Shown in pieces: positions 48,178-58,473 of a DNA stretch of 64,000 bases (its first letter is position 1; each line of letters begins with the position of its first letter). The notes beneath the pieces are model-generated. The model saw only the letters and a list, made by a program, of their open reading frames with translations, was not told the origin of the DNA and ran no database searches. The DNA is taken from NCBI GenBank assembly GCA_021234155.1, contig JAJEKV010000041.1, forward strand, positions 2,546,447 through 2,610,446. The letters are read 5' to 3'. This DNA comes from Isoetes taiwanensis (Eukaryota > Streptophyta > Lycopodiopsida > Isoetales > Isoetaceae). The position numbers were made by a program, and so were the translations under genes.

Positions 48178-49592
48178 AGATTTCCTTAGAAAAACATTCA
48201 CAAAATGTGTTTGAAAATATGACAAAACGAGATATAATTTCTTGGAGTGCAATAATTGCTGGACTTACACAACGGGGGGAATGTTCTCTGGCCCTGGAAC
48301 TTTTTGAAAAGATGCAAGTTGAAGGCATAAAACCGAATGTCATATCGTGGGGTGGAATGATTACAGGATATGCGCAGCATAATGAAAATATTCTTGCTCT
48401 ACAATGTTTTGAGAAGATGCAAGAAAATGGAATAGAGCCAGATGAAATAACTTTCACAAGCATATTAAAAGCTTATGCTGCCTTAGAAGCATTGGAAAGT
48501 GGGAGAGTCATGCATGAACAAATTATGAGCTCAAGTTTTCAATCGGATCTTGGCGTGAGTAATGCCCTTGTTGACATGTATTGTAAATGTGGAAGCCTGG
48601 ATGAAGGATGCAAGGTGTTTAATGAGCTGTCATACCGAGCGTTGTCTCGTGGAATGCTCTTATTGAAGGTTATGCCAATGATGGGGAATGTCTTGTGGCT
48701 CTAATATATTTTGAGAAAATGCGACATGATGGCCTTAAGCCAAATGAAATTACATTTCGAAAGTACCTTAAAGGCATGCACTTATGTGGGGCTTAAATAT
48801 GCCAAAGCGGGTTCATCCATGAGATGATTATTGAAAATGGGCTTCAATCAGATGTTTTACTTAGAAGCACCATTGTGATTATGTATGCTAAGTCGGGAAC
48901 CTTGAAGAGGCACATGGAATCTTTGAGGAATTACACGATCGAAGTGCAGTTCCATGGAATGCAATGATTACGAGGATATGCCTATCATGGGGAAGGTCTC
49001 TTGGCTTTAGAATGTTTCAACAGAATGCTCCAATGTGGCATAAGTCCAAATGAAGTGTCTTTTACCGGTCTTTGTTATTGCATGTAGTCGGGTAGGCCTA
49101 GTTGAAGAGGGGCAATGGTATTTAAATTCTATGTTTGTTTACCACGAAATTGATCCCTCTCTTTCCCACGGTGCTTGCATGGTTGATCTTCTTGGTAGGC
49201 GGGATATTTCATGCTTGTTTGAAGGGTTACTTACTGATTTCAAGCAACCGATAGCATGGGATGGCTGTCTTTACTCAATGCTTGTAGAGTTCATGGAAAT
49301 GTTGATCTAGGATTTGTTGTTTCAACCAAATTGCTGTTTTGGATTCTCAATGTCTTCTTTGCTTATGTCTTTGATGTCAAACATTTATGCCGATGTTTAC
49401 ATGCGAGAAAGATGCTTGCAAAATAAAAACTATGGCAAGAAGCTTGGTGGATGGAAGAAGCACAGGGAGCACATAGAGACTGTCTTTGAACTGCAGGAGC
49501 ATGAAGAATGCGACGGGAGGAAGAACATGTTTTACATACATAGGTGGTACTCATTAGCGGATATAGCATCATCCCAACTTTTTGGTAAGTAG
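48178..49592 (+). pseudogene. Captured PPR (pentatricopeptide repeat) gene fragment
   Basis: The frame 48178-48704 contains PLS-type repeats: RDIISWSAIIAGLTQRG, LALELFEKMQVEGIKPNVIS, GIEPDEITFTSILKAYAALE, VSNALVDMYCKCGSLDEGCK. Further repeats follow with several frameshifts to about 49,050. The region 49,230-49,560 looks like the E-type C-terminus (the MSNIYADVYMRE pattern). I see no DYW catalytic motif. PPR proteins bind organellar RNA. The fragment starts directly after the last PRMT exon, and the two read through in frame (GT of the PRMT donor is inside that frame), so the fusion arose within the transposon. The repeat style resembles fern PPR families. Confidence 0.85.
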
Positions 49593-49885
49593 TTGTTTTT
49601 ACGACTTGTGCATCACAATCCATAGGTCTCTGGGTACTTTTGGTGCATTGAAGTAACGGGATCTAACCTCTGCAATCACAAATTATATCACACCTAGGTC
49701 CATGGCAATGTAATTTATATCTGACCAATTTCCCAATCATTTGGGTGGAGGATGTTGTTGTTGGCTTACTTGATTGCTATTTATATATCTATTTGAATAA
49801 CTGGGGATAATAATGGTTTAACCAAGGTTCGATTCCTTGGAGCTTCTTTTATTTATTTGTAGTACGAAAAATACCAATTTTTATT
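49593..49885. other. CACTA sequence after the PPR fragment
   Basis: AT-rich, no ORF. Homologous to 23440-23730. Confidence 0.6.
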
Positions 49886-50165
49886 TATTGGCAATATTTT
49901 CAATAAAATGACCAATATTCTAACTATTGCATTGACTAATAAACTGACTAATATGATGACTAATATTATGATTAACTGACGAACTATCTGACTAACACAA
50001 TGATGAATTGTGTGACTATTTAAATGACTAATTCTCTGACTATTCAACTGACTATTCCTCTGACTAATGATCTGACGATTACTCTGACGTTAATTCGTCA
50101 GATAAAACTCGTCAGTATATTCGTCAGGAATAAGGGCCTGGGCAGTTGTCTATTTTATAAAGGCT
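49886..50165. repeat. CACTA right subterminal repeats
   Basis: Dense CTGACTATT, TGACTAATA and CTGACG motifs, mirroring 45250-45610. Confidence 0.85.
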
Positions 50166-50209
50166 CTCTGACGATTATTCTGACGTTTAACCATCATTCT
50201 CTTGTAGTG
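50166..50209 (-). repeat. CACTA right terminal inverted repeat
   Basis: Ends ATTCTCTTGTAGTG. Followed by the target duplication TGA. Confidence 0.92.
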
Positions 50210-50212
50210 TGA

Positions 50213-50268
50213 CGGTCATGCCCAAGGACCTGCACTTGGCGCGGAGGATCCGCAAAGAGAGGCCCTAG
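50213..50268 (+). pseudogene. Histone H3-like gene of R1, histone fold part 2
   Basis: Continues the frame interrupted at 45205: [17 protein letters not shown] and TAG at 50266. The M-P-K-D-x-x-L-A-R-R-I-R motif is helix 3 of histone H3. Confidence 0.9.
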
Positions 50269-50505
50269 GACCTCAAATTTTATAATTTTGATTAAAATTA
50301 AAGTTTTCCAGTGTAAATTGGTTTTTCTTAATATATATATAAGTTCTCTTACTCTGTAAATTGGATTGTATGATACTTGAAAATATAGGTAATTAAGCTA
50401 AATTGTAGTAGAATTCTTTGTAAATTGTTTAGAAATTGCCTAGAAACCCCAGTTAGAACAAACTTTCAGCAAAAATCATCGAACATTAGCAAAAATTCGG
50501 TGACT

Positions 50506-50571
50506 CGAGTGAGACCGCGCCAATCGACCCTGCGTTCACAACGCAGACCCGTTTCGCGCGGATTCACCCGG
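50506..50571 (+). repeat. Nested hairpin 1 of R1
   Basis: Outer arms GTGA-GA-CCGCGC and GCGCGG-AT-TCAC pair with a 2-base internal mismatch. Inner stem CTGCGTTCACAACGCAG pairs through CTGCGTT/AACGCAG. Confidence 0.85.
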
Positions 50572-50705
50572 TTGCATTGAAATTCTGTTTTTAGATGTTA
50601 ATTTTGCTCGAAATAAGTTGCTAGCTAGGTTAGAATTGATCCAATTAGGCATGTTAGCATCTTGTAGCTCCTAGAAATGTTAAGTTTTGACCCAAATCGG
50701 GCCAA

Positions 50706-50772
50706 CCGGGTGAGACCGCGCCAATCGACCCTGCGTTCGCAACGCAGAGCCATTTCGCGCGGATTCACCCGG
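50706..50772 (+). repeat. Nested hairpin 2 of R1
   Basis: Outer arms CCGGGTGA-GA-CCGCGC and GCGCGG-AT-TCACCCGG are perfectly complementary apart from the 2-base internal mismatch. Inner stem CTGCGTTCGCAACGCAG. Same architecture as hairpin 1 and as the R2 pair, with different stem bases. Confidence 0.9.
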
Positions 50773-50952
50773 GTCGACCATTTTTTACCTAGGTTAGCCA
50801 AATTTGACCCAACAAACGGCCATGTAGTGTTTCTTGCTTTGTTTTGCTTAGATTTGCACTTCATGGCAGTTCATTTGGAGACCTATAGCCTTAGAACAAA
50901 AGTCTGTTCCATCAAGAAACCTTGTGCACGGAACCCCAGGCAAACTACAGTC

Positions 50953-50960
50953 TATAAAAA
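50953..50960 (+). promoter_or_regulatory. Possible internal TATA box
   Basis: TATAAAAA followed by GGGCC. Conserved in the left copy (TATAAAGG near 24800). Its distance to the ATG of ORF0 fits a plant core promoter, suggesting separate transcription of ORF0. Inference only. Confidence 0.4.
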
Positions 50961-51069
50961 GGGCCTCATTTGCCATTTTCCCTTCACCAGAACTGTTCCT
51001 AGCATTTTAGGCGATTTCCCAACCTTTCATTGATCTTTGCAAGCCATTTTCTACACTCATCTTTGCTCA

Positions 51070-52597
51070 ATGGCGCCCAGCAACTTTGTTAGATGGTATA
51101 ATGCTGCCAACCACATCCATGACTTTCCTGCTGATCAAGTCTTCCAGGTGTTCGACCATTTGTTTGATCTTCATGCAACATTGACTAGAACACCCTTCTA
51201 CACTGATATCATTTGCCAATATGACCAACAGGTCCTACCCTGGGAAGTTAGCTTACCCCCTAGAGGAGGGAATTGGGTGTCTCTAGAGACACTTAGCTAA
51301 GCCTTACGAAGAGAGATGGGAGGATCCAAGGGCAAGAACCAGCTGTGGGATAGGACTAGAACCATGCCCGACTACATGACCTGCAGGCATAATAGGCATA
51401 GATACCTCTCATCCCAGACAGCCCTTGCTCTATTCATGCAGTATAAGTCAGTCAATAGGGTGGGAGAACCTTCCATTCAGCCTTTAGACCTAGCACCACT
51501 CAACACTCATAGGGACCAAGGCCACATCCTTAGACTCCTCGGAGTACGAGTACCATGGTACGACATCAGGGACACCAATACTACAGATCGAGCAAGACCA
51601 CGAGCAGCTAGGGGAAGAAAATCCAGATTGGGAAAGCAGAGAGGCGACGAGGATGGAGAGGTACATGGCCCGGCACGATGACGACATCAGGCGAGCCTAC
51701 GAGCCACCAATCGGCATCACAGCCCTATCACCTATAATCATCGACGGAGAGGAGTACATCTTGGCAAACGACATCCTCAACCTACCTTACTGCCAAGAAG
51801 AAGGGCTTAGGATCGACGAGCTCTTAGGCTTGATGGCACAGGAGCAGAACACCGACCTCATCGACTACTCCTACCAGAAAATTCCAAGGGAGTTAGCAGA
51901 GTGCCACTCCTACGCCGGGGAGACAATGTCAGATATAGCAGCCTATCAGCAGATAAGGGAGATCTATCGACAACAGGAACCCATCATCCCAGAGGAGGAG
52001 TTCCAAGAAATACAAAGCAGATTGTACAAACCAGGAAGAGGCCCAAGCTCTAGCCGAACAGTTCGTTCAAGGAGCATGCGGGAAGCATCCAGCAGCATCA
52101 ACTTGGAGAATGCAACTACCATGTGAAGAGATCATGAAGATCTCTTGGCGGTAGATGTCTACGGCGGGGCAGCTCAAAGGAAGGGCACAGGATCACGAAG
52201 CACAGGCAGGAGTACGGCACTCCGCTACTACCTCCTAGCCCTCAGTCAAGGGCAGATGATAGTCTTCCACAAGGAGTTCAGCCCAAGAGGGGAAGAGTCC
52301 GTGGCGCTCCTCATAGCACTCTCTGGCTTCAGGCGGCACTCCAAGATATACAGCCATGCGGATCACATCGTCCTCTTCAAGAGATCCGTGGCGCTCCACT
52401 GCCTCAACTTCGCCAGAGGCCACCTCAAGGACGCGGCACTGTCAGTAGTAGCGGCAACCGCACCAGAACTCCCGGCACCGGAAATGGCCCAAGCACTCGA
52501 AGGAGGATCAACCAAGAACATCTTGCGCAACCTCGGCAAAGGCCTTCGGCTTAGGGACGTCAAGAATTTCTTCAAGTTGACAAAGGGCCATCGATGA
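51070..52597 (+). pseudogene. R1 extra ORF before gag (ORF0), unknown function
   Basis: Starts MAPSNFVRWYNAANHIHDFP. The frame runs to 51681 with one TAA at 51298. A shift near 51640 leads into a second frame (51653-52126, ARHDDDIRRAYEPP...) that continues past a TGA at 52124 to 52597, ending FFKLTKGHR. About 500 residues in all, rich in charged residues, with a serine/arginine patch near 52050 and an alanine-rich stretch near 52440. I recognise no family and see no signal peptide, membrane segment or nuclease motif. It lies between the H3-like gene and gag, has its own TATA-like motif, and is present in both copies of R1. It might be another captured host gene or a retroelement accessory protein. 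Degraded by three lesions as sequenced. Confidence 0.7.
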
Positions 52598-52928
52598 TAG
52601 ACAAATTTTGTTTTAATCATCTTTTAAATTGTATTGAATGTCTTCACTCCTATATGTTAACATGTATTTTACATTAATGTGTAACTTTTATATATTAATG
52701 ACTATAAATTGTCTTTAACTTATAAGTGCAATTCTGGCATGATTTCTTTTATGCTCAACAATAATTCACTTGTAAATAAGGATGAATAATGTATAACTTA
52801 AGTAACAGCATTGATGACTAATACTTGCAGCCAGGAACAGCGGCTCAGGGTCTCAAGGCCAGGGCTGACATCACCAATGGGTACCTAGGAACTTGTTTGG
52901 ACGTGAACAGGACGACAACAACGAGGAA
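52598..52928. other. AT-rich spacer before gag
   Basis: No ORF. A short upstream ATG (52878) closes after three codons. The gag frame is open further upstream from 52893, but without an ATG. Confidence 0.6.
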
Positions 52929-55900
52929 ATGACGGTGGAAACAATCAATGCAAGGCTCATGCAAATGAGGAACCAGATGCACCAGCTGATTCACTGGGCA
53001 ATCCCATTGATGAATGCTCAAGAATATGGACCTGCACCATCACCTCCACCACCACTGCCAGCTCAAGGCGTTGAGGAGGCTCCACAACCAGAAGGGGAAG
53101 GCAATCAGGGAAATGTCAGGGACAGAAAGAGAAAAAGGAGAACCCGAAGGACCCCAACACCATCCAGCTCCAGTTCATCAGACACTTCTGACAGCCAAGA
53201 CAGTTCTAGCTCAGATAGTGAGTCCGATAGATCACAGGTAAGGGCCAGGGCAAGGAAGACAGATGACTATCAGAAGAAAGTGGATAGCGCTATGAGCAAT
53301 GTGTGGAAGACTAGAAAGTTGGGACAGTTCTCAGGAAAAGACAGGTCAGGCATGGAGGCAGAGGCTTGGCTTGACGACATGGAAGAGTTTGGTAATTCTT
53401 ATGGCATGAAGGACAAGGACATAGGGAAGGTTGCTACAGCCAACTTAATAGGAGCAGCTAGAATTTGGTGGAAGGGCTATGCAAAGTCCAATAAGCTGAA
53501 AAGAAATAGTTTCAGATTCAAGACCTTCAGCAAGGCTTTTCGAAGACATTATGTGCCAAGATCACACACTAGCAGGCAGATTCAGCAATTCTACAGGCTA
53601 GACAAGGGGAACCTATCAGTAGCTAAGTACACAGAGGAATTCATGAGACTGAGGCTTAATGTCCCCGGGGTATCTGAAAGGCAAGCGGTCGACGGTTATA
53701 TTGAAGGGTTGAACAGCAATATCAAGAGACTAGTCCGAGCAATCAACCCCAAGACAGTCGCAGAAGCCGAAGACAAAGCCTTAAGTTTGGAAGAAGCACC
53801 AGTTACGCCAGGGCAGAAACAGTTGCCATTCAAGGGTAAAACAACAGGGCGGTACCAAGGGCAGTATCAGAATAAGCAAGCAGCAACTACGCCAACCGGA
53901 GGCCAACAGCAAGGGAAAGCGCAGGGAAAGCCTTTTGGAGACCGTAGGCCACAAAGTGGATCAGGGGGCAGTTCGCTCAAGCGTCTTCTGGACAGCCTGC
54001 CAAAGGAAAAGAGACAGGAATGCATTGAAAAGAAGTTGTGCTTTAGGTGCTTCCAGCCAGGGCACCGAACGCACGACTGCCCATTCGTCATGCAAGCAGC
54101 TTTGGCAGAACTCGCAGATTGGGATTCACCAACCGAAGGAGACAATGAAGAGGATGACCAGCAGGAAGCGCAAGACTTCATAGAGGGTGAGTGCCATATT
54201 TGTGAGGCTATTGAGTCAGGTGACATAAAAAATCAGTCCACAGTCATTGTGGCTGAGGGGATCATAGGTAGCAGTCCATATCTAGTGTTGATAGATACAG
54301 GTAGCTCTCATAACTTTGCCTCTCCTAGGCTGGCTGCCCTAATGAAGAATAAAGTCTTGAAGTCTAAGCCAAGGCCAGTTAGCATGGCAAATGGCGCCAT
54401 TCGGCACACTAAGGGGAGGAGGATCACGTTCGACATAGACCTTAGTGGAAGTAAGTGGCCGATGGGGGCAGAGGTCATGGATATTGGAAGGTATGACCTT
54501 ATAGTGGGAATGGAGTTCCTAAAGCCAGCGAAAGCCATGATCGATTGCGATCGTAATAAGATTTCCATGACAGCATCGGACGGCACCAGATTCATAGTGA
54601 AAGGTAAGAAGGTAGCTTCTCCCATGCAGTGTATTTCTTTGAAGCAGCTAAGGAAAAGTATAGAAAGAAATAAGGTGGATTATATCCTGAGATTAGAAGC
54701 AATTGACCCAGTTAAAGAGAAGGGAAGTGACCAAAGTGGGAATCAGTTGCCCAAGCCAGTAGCAAGGTTCATTAGAGAGTTCAATGACGTATTTTCGGAT
54801 CAAATCCGTCAGCTACCACCTTATAGGGGTGTGGAGTGTGAGATCACACTAGCTCCAGATGCTAAGCCTACCAGCAAGGCACCTTACAGGATGAGCACCC
54901 CGGAGTTGATTGAACTCAAGAAGCAGCTGCAGGGATTCATTAGAGCAAGTGTGTCTCCTTTTGGAGCACCCATACTCTTCGTGAAGAAGAAGGACGGGAG
55001 CCTAAGAATGTGCATAGATTATCGCCAGCTTAACAAGCAGACGATAAAGAATAAGTATGCTCTGCCAAGGGCAGATGATTTGATGGACTAGCTCCAAGGA
55101 GCGAAAGTTTTCTCTAAGATTGACTTAAGGTCAGGTTACCATCAAATAAGAATAAAGGAAGAAGATATCCATAAGACTACCTTCAGAACGCGGTATGGGC
55201 ACTTTGAGTTTACGGTAATGCCCTTTGGCTTATCGAATGCCCTGGCAACTTTCATGCGTCTCATGAACGACATCTTCAGGGAGTTCTTAGATGAGTTTGT
55301 CATTGTTTTCTTCAACGACATTCTAGTCTACAGCAAGTCCATTGAAGATCATTGTCAGCATTTGAGGAGAGTGTTAGAAAAGTTGAGACGGCATCGGTTG
55401 TATGGGAAGCTCTCCAAATGCCACTTTGCTACCGAAAGAGTGGAGTACTTGGGCCACGTGATATCAGCGGAAGGGATCTCCACCGACCCCGCAAAGATTG
55501 AAGCAGTAGTTGATTGGCCAGCTCCAAAGAATGTAGCCGAAGTGAGAAGCTTTCTAGGTCTGGCGGGATATTATAGGAAGTTCGTGAAGGACTTCGCTAA
55601 GTGGGCGTCCCCTTTGACGGACCTCACTAAGAGTGTTAAGGTGAAAGATTGGAGAACACATTGGCTAGAAAATGTTCAAGCCTCATTTGAAAAGCTTAAG
55701 GAAGCCTTAACAACAGCACCAGTGCTAGTTCTGTCGGATCCGGATAAGGACAAGATAGTAGCAATGGATGCAAGCAAGATAGCAACAGGTGGAGTCCTTA
55801 TGCAAGAAGGAAGAGTAGTAGCTTATGATTCGAAGAAGTTGAACGACGCCGAGCAGCGTTATCCAACCCACGATCAGGAGCTTCTAGCTATTGTGAGAGC

Positions 55901-57650
55901 TCTTCGTATTTGGAGGCATTATTTGCTTGGAAGGAAATTTCAGTTAGATGCTGATCACCAGAGCCTCCAATACATCTTTACCCAACCACTCCTCAATCTA
56001 AGGCAAAGGAGGTGGATGGAATTCCTAGAAGAGTATGATTTTGAGATTGCTTATAAGCCGGGTAAGTTGAATGTGGTTGCTGATGCTCTCTCTAGAAGAC
56101 CCCTTGAGACGAGAACACATTGTAATGCTATATCAACTCTTTCGAGTGAGTATAGCAAGAAAATTGAAGAGACATTACCATCTGATGGTGATTTCAAAGA
56201 GGTATGGGAAAGCCTCTCTAAGGAGGCTAGAACAGATAAGGAACGGGAAGCCTTCAAGCATTATAGGAAGGAAGGCAACCTGTTGTACCATAAGCATAAG
56301 TTGTGTGTGCCCGAATCATCAGGTGTAAGGAAGTTAATTATTCACGACACACACAACAGCCCAATAGCAGGGCATGCGGGTTTTATGAAGACCTACTTCA
56401 AGATTCGAAGAAGCTATTTCTGGCCGGGAATGAAGAAGCAGATAGCCAGATATATTCGGGAGTGCCAATTGTGCCAGCAGACCAAGGCAGAGCAGCTTCG
56501 AATTTCGGGAGCCTTGGAACCTTTAGCAGTGCCGAATGCAAAATGGGAAGTGGTAAGCATGGATTTTATCACGGGACTCCCTAGAACTCTACGAGGCAAA
56601 GATGCATTAATGGTTGTCATAGACAAATTATCTAAGATGGCACACTTTGTGCCTTGCAAAACTACGGACACAGCCCTAGACACTGCCAAGCTATTTGTAA
56701 AGGAGATTTTTAGACTCCATGGCATGCCTCGAGAGATAATATCAGACAGAGATTCCAAGTTCATGAGTGCATTCTGGCAAGATCTTTTTGCTACGATCCA
56801 GACCAAGCTCTCGATGTGCACGGCATACCATCCTCAGACGGATGGCCAGACGGAGCAGACGAATCGCATCATCGAAGATATGCTCAGAAGTTATGTGTGG
56901 AATAAGCAATCCAAGTGGGATGATTACATCCACTTGGTAGAATTCGCCTACAATAGTACGAAGCAGGAGTCATCCCAGATGTCTCCCTTCATGATTAATT
57001 ACGGGTACCAGTGCCTAACCCCGGATACTTGGCACAATCCTGTGTCAAAGGTCGAAGTATCCCAGCAGATGCTAGGAGATATGCAGCAACTGGTGGAAGA
57101 AGTAAGGGGGTACTTATTAGCAGCAAGAAGTCGGCAGAAGAGTGTAGCCGACAGGCACAGGATTGTAAGGGAGTTCAAGGTAGGCGATAGCGTGTGGTTG
57201 AAGATCAAGGTGAAGCAAGCTAAGCTTCGCATAGGAAATTGCAAGAAGCTTGCCCTTAGGTGGGCTGGTCCGTTCAAGATTTTGGAGAGAGTGGGCTCTC
57301 AAGCCTACAAGTTGGATCTTCCGGCCCATCTCAAAGTTCACAAGGTCTTCCACGTAAGTTTATTGAAAAGGCACAATCCTAACCCTGATGAGGTCTTGGA
57401 TACTCCAACTTTGTTGGAAATGACGGAGGAACAAGTGGAAATTGTGCCTGAATTGCTTCTTGATAAGTCATTCAAGAAGACTAGGAGGTCTCAGTTCCTC
57501 TAGTATTTGGTCAAGTAGAAGCACTTGTCTGTGGAAGACGCGACATGGGTATTGAAGCAGGATTTGGAGAAGCAATACCTAGAGTTTATGAAGGAGTTTG
57601 ATGGGCAAGTCGTCTCCGACTTGGTCGACCCCGACTTGCCAGGAGGTTAG
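52929..57650 (+). pseudogene. R1 gag-pol polyprotein, Ty3/gypsy chromovirus type
   Basis: One reading frame of about 1570 codons, broken only by TAG at 55089, 57501 and 57516. I start it at the first in-frame ATG ([16 protein letters not shown]). In order: capsid-type gag ([25 protein letters not shown]); zinc knuckle [14 protein letters not shown] at about residue 370; protease [12 protein letters not shown]; reverse transcriptase from [19 protein letters not shown], with the catalytic motif as FFND instead of the usual F/Y-x-D-D; RNase H to [13 protein letters not shown]; integrase with zinc region [24 protein letters not shown] and YHPQTDGQ. The last 50 codons (YLVK-TAG-KHLSVEDATWVLKQDL) resemble a chromodomain. 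The RT lesion (Asp to Asn) and stops make it inactive as sequenced. It copies R elements through an RNA intermediate. Confidence 0.95.
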
Positions 57651-58460
57651 CTTAGTATGTTTCTTAGTTAGCCTTAGCTCTGGCAGATGTATTCTAGTTA
57701 GTGAAATGCACATGCCAGAGCCTTTAGGGCATTCTCTAGGCCAACATGCACCAAGAGGTGCGCATGACAATAGGGTCATGCGAGAGAAGAAGTGAGGCAT
57801 GGTGCGCGATGATGGGACATCGTTCGGATGCTCCCTATGCCACGATGCGGGGCTCGCACACCTGGCCATAGGGGGGTCATGGTGAAGGTCAAAGTGATCA
57901 TGCGTGATGATGGGATCGTGAGACGTTCCCTAGCTTAAAACCCTTGCGGCATGATGCACTAGGGGTACTCGGCACCGGGTAACCGAGTACAAGGTAGCAC
58001 TTGATCATGGGCAATGATAAGATCGTCTTAAATGGTCCTTAGCTCAAATCCGAAAGGGCCATGATCGAGTGCAAGGTAGTAGGGTAACCTTGAGCTAGTA
58101 GTTCGGCTCAAGGAAAACCACAAATTTATTAACTAAACTAACGTAATGTGCTACTCGTGCAGGCAAGTGAGAAGCGAGCATCGAGGAGGGGCGCATTACG
58201 AGAAGATGGGGGAACCATAATTTAGATTTAAATTATGAACCCTAATAACTCTTATAATGATGTTTTAATTTATTATAGGGAGTAACCTTGTTAAGGCTAT
58301 ATAATTTTGTATAAGTACAAATATAGCCTAAATTTTGATAATAAACTGTTTAATAAGGAAGTTGATCAATTAAGTTAAATTGAAGTTGTGTACTTATGTT
58401 GTTTTGCAAGAATAGTATAGGTTCGTCACCTTAGCGCAATGCTGAGGACATCATTGTCCT
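57651..58460. other. R1 region between pol and 3' LTR
   Basis: No gene. Short ORFs on both strands are shared with the left copy (31453-32254) but match nothing known. Confidence 0.6.
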
Positions 58461-58473
58461 AAGGGGGAAAGAA
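58461..58473 (+). promoter_or_regulatory. R1 polypurine tract
   Basis: AAGGGGGAAAGAA directly before TGTGATGTTCC of the 3' LTR. Confidence 0.85.

Larger units (their letters stand above)
45206..50209. mobile_element. CACTA (En/Spm) transposon with captured gene fragments
   Basis: A 5004-bp insertion. Ends are CACTACAAGAGAATGA (left) and TCATTCTCTTGTAGTG (right), inverted repeats extending imperfectly for about 44 bp. A 3-bp target duplication, TGA, flanks it (45203-45205 and 50210-50212), both hallmarks of the superfamily. Subterminal regions are packed with CTGACTAAT/CTGACG motifs. No transposase is recognisable, so it is non-autonomous. Inside are exons of a PRMT6-like gene joined to a PPR gene. 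Because excluding it restores the H3 reading frame at the insertion point, the boundaries are secure. Confidence 0.95.
50269..51069 (+). other. R1 spacer between H3 and ORF0
   Basis: No reliable ORF. Contains two nested hairpins (50506-50571 and 50706-50772) and a TATA-like element at 50953, about 115 bp before the ORF0 start. Confidence 0.7.

Noticed and set aside
48054-48704. Treating the 216-codon frame as an intact host PPR gene
   Set aside because: Its start is inside a PRMT exon, it lies between CACTA ends, and frameshifts follow; it is a captured fragment.
49314-49592. DYW-type C-terminus of the PPR protein
   Set aside because: No HxE...CxxC deaminase signature or terminal DYW can be read; only E-type similarity.
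45046-50268. Centromeric histone (CENH3) identity for the H3-like gene
   Set aside because: Loop 1 has ordinary H3 length, and the N-terminus in R2 is MARTK-type, unlike CENH3.
52893-52928. Upstream start of gag at 52893
   Set aside because: The codon is TTG; the first in-frame ATG is at 52929 and gives a plausible gag N-terminus.
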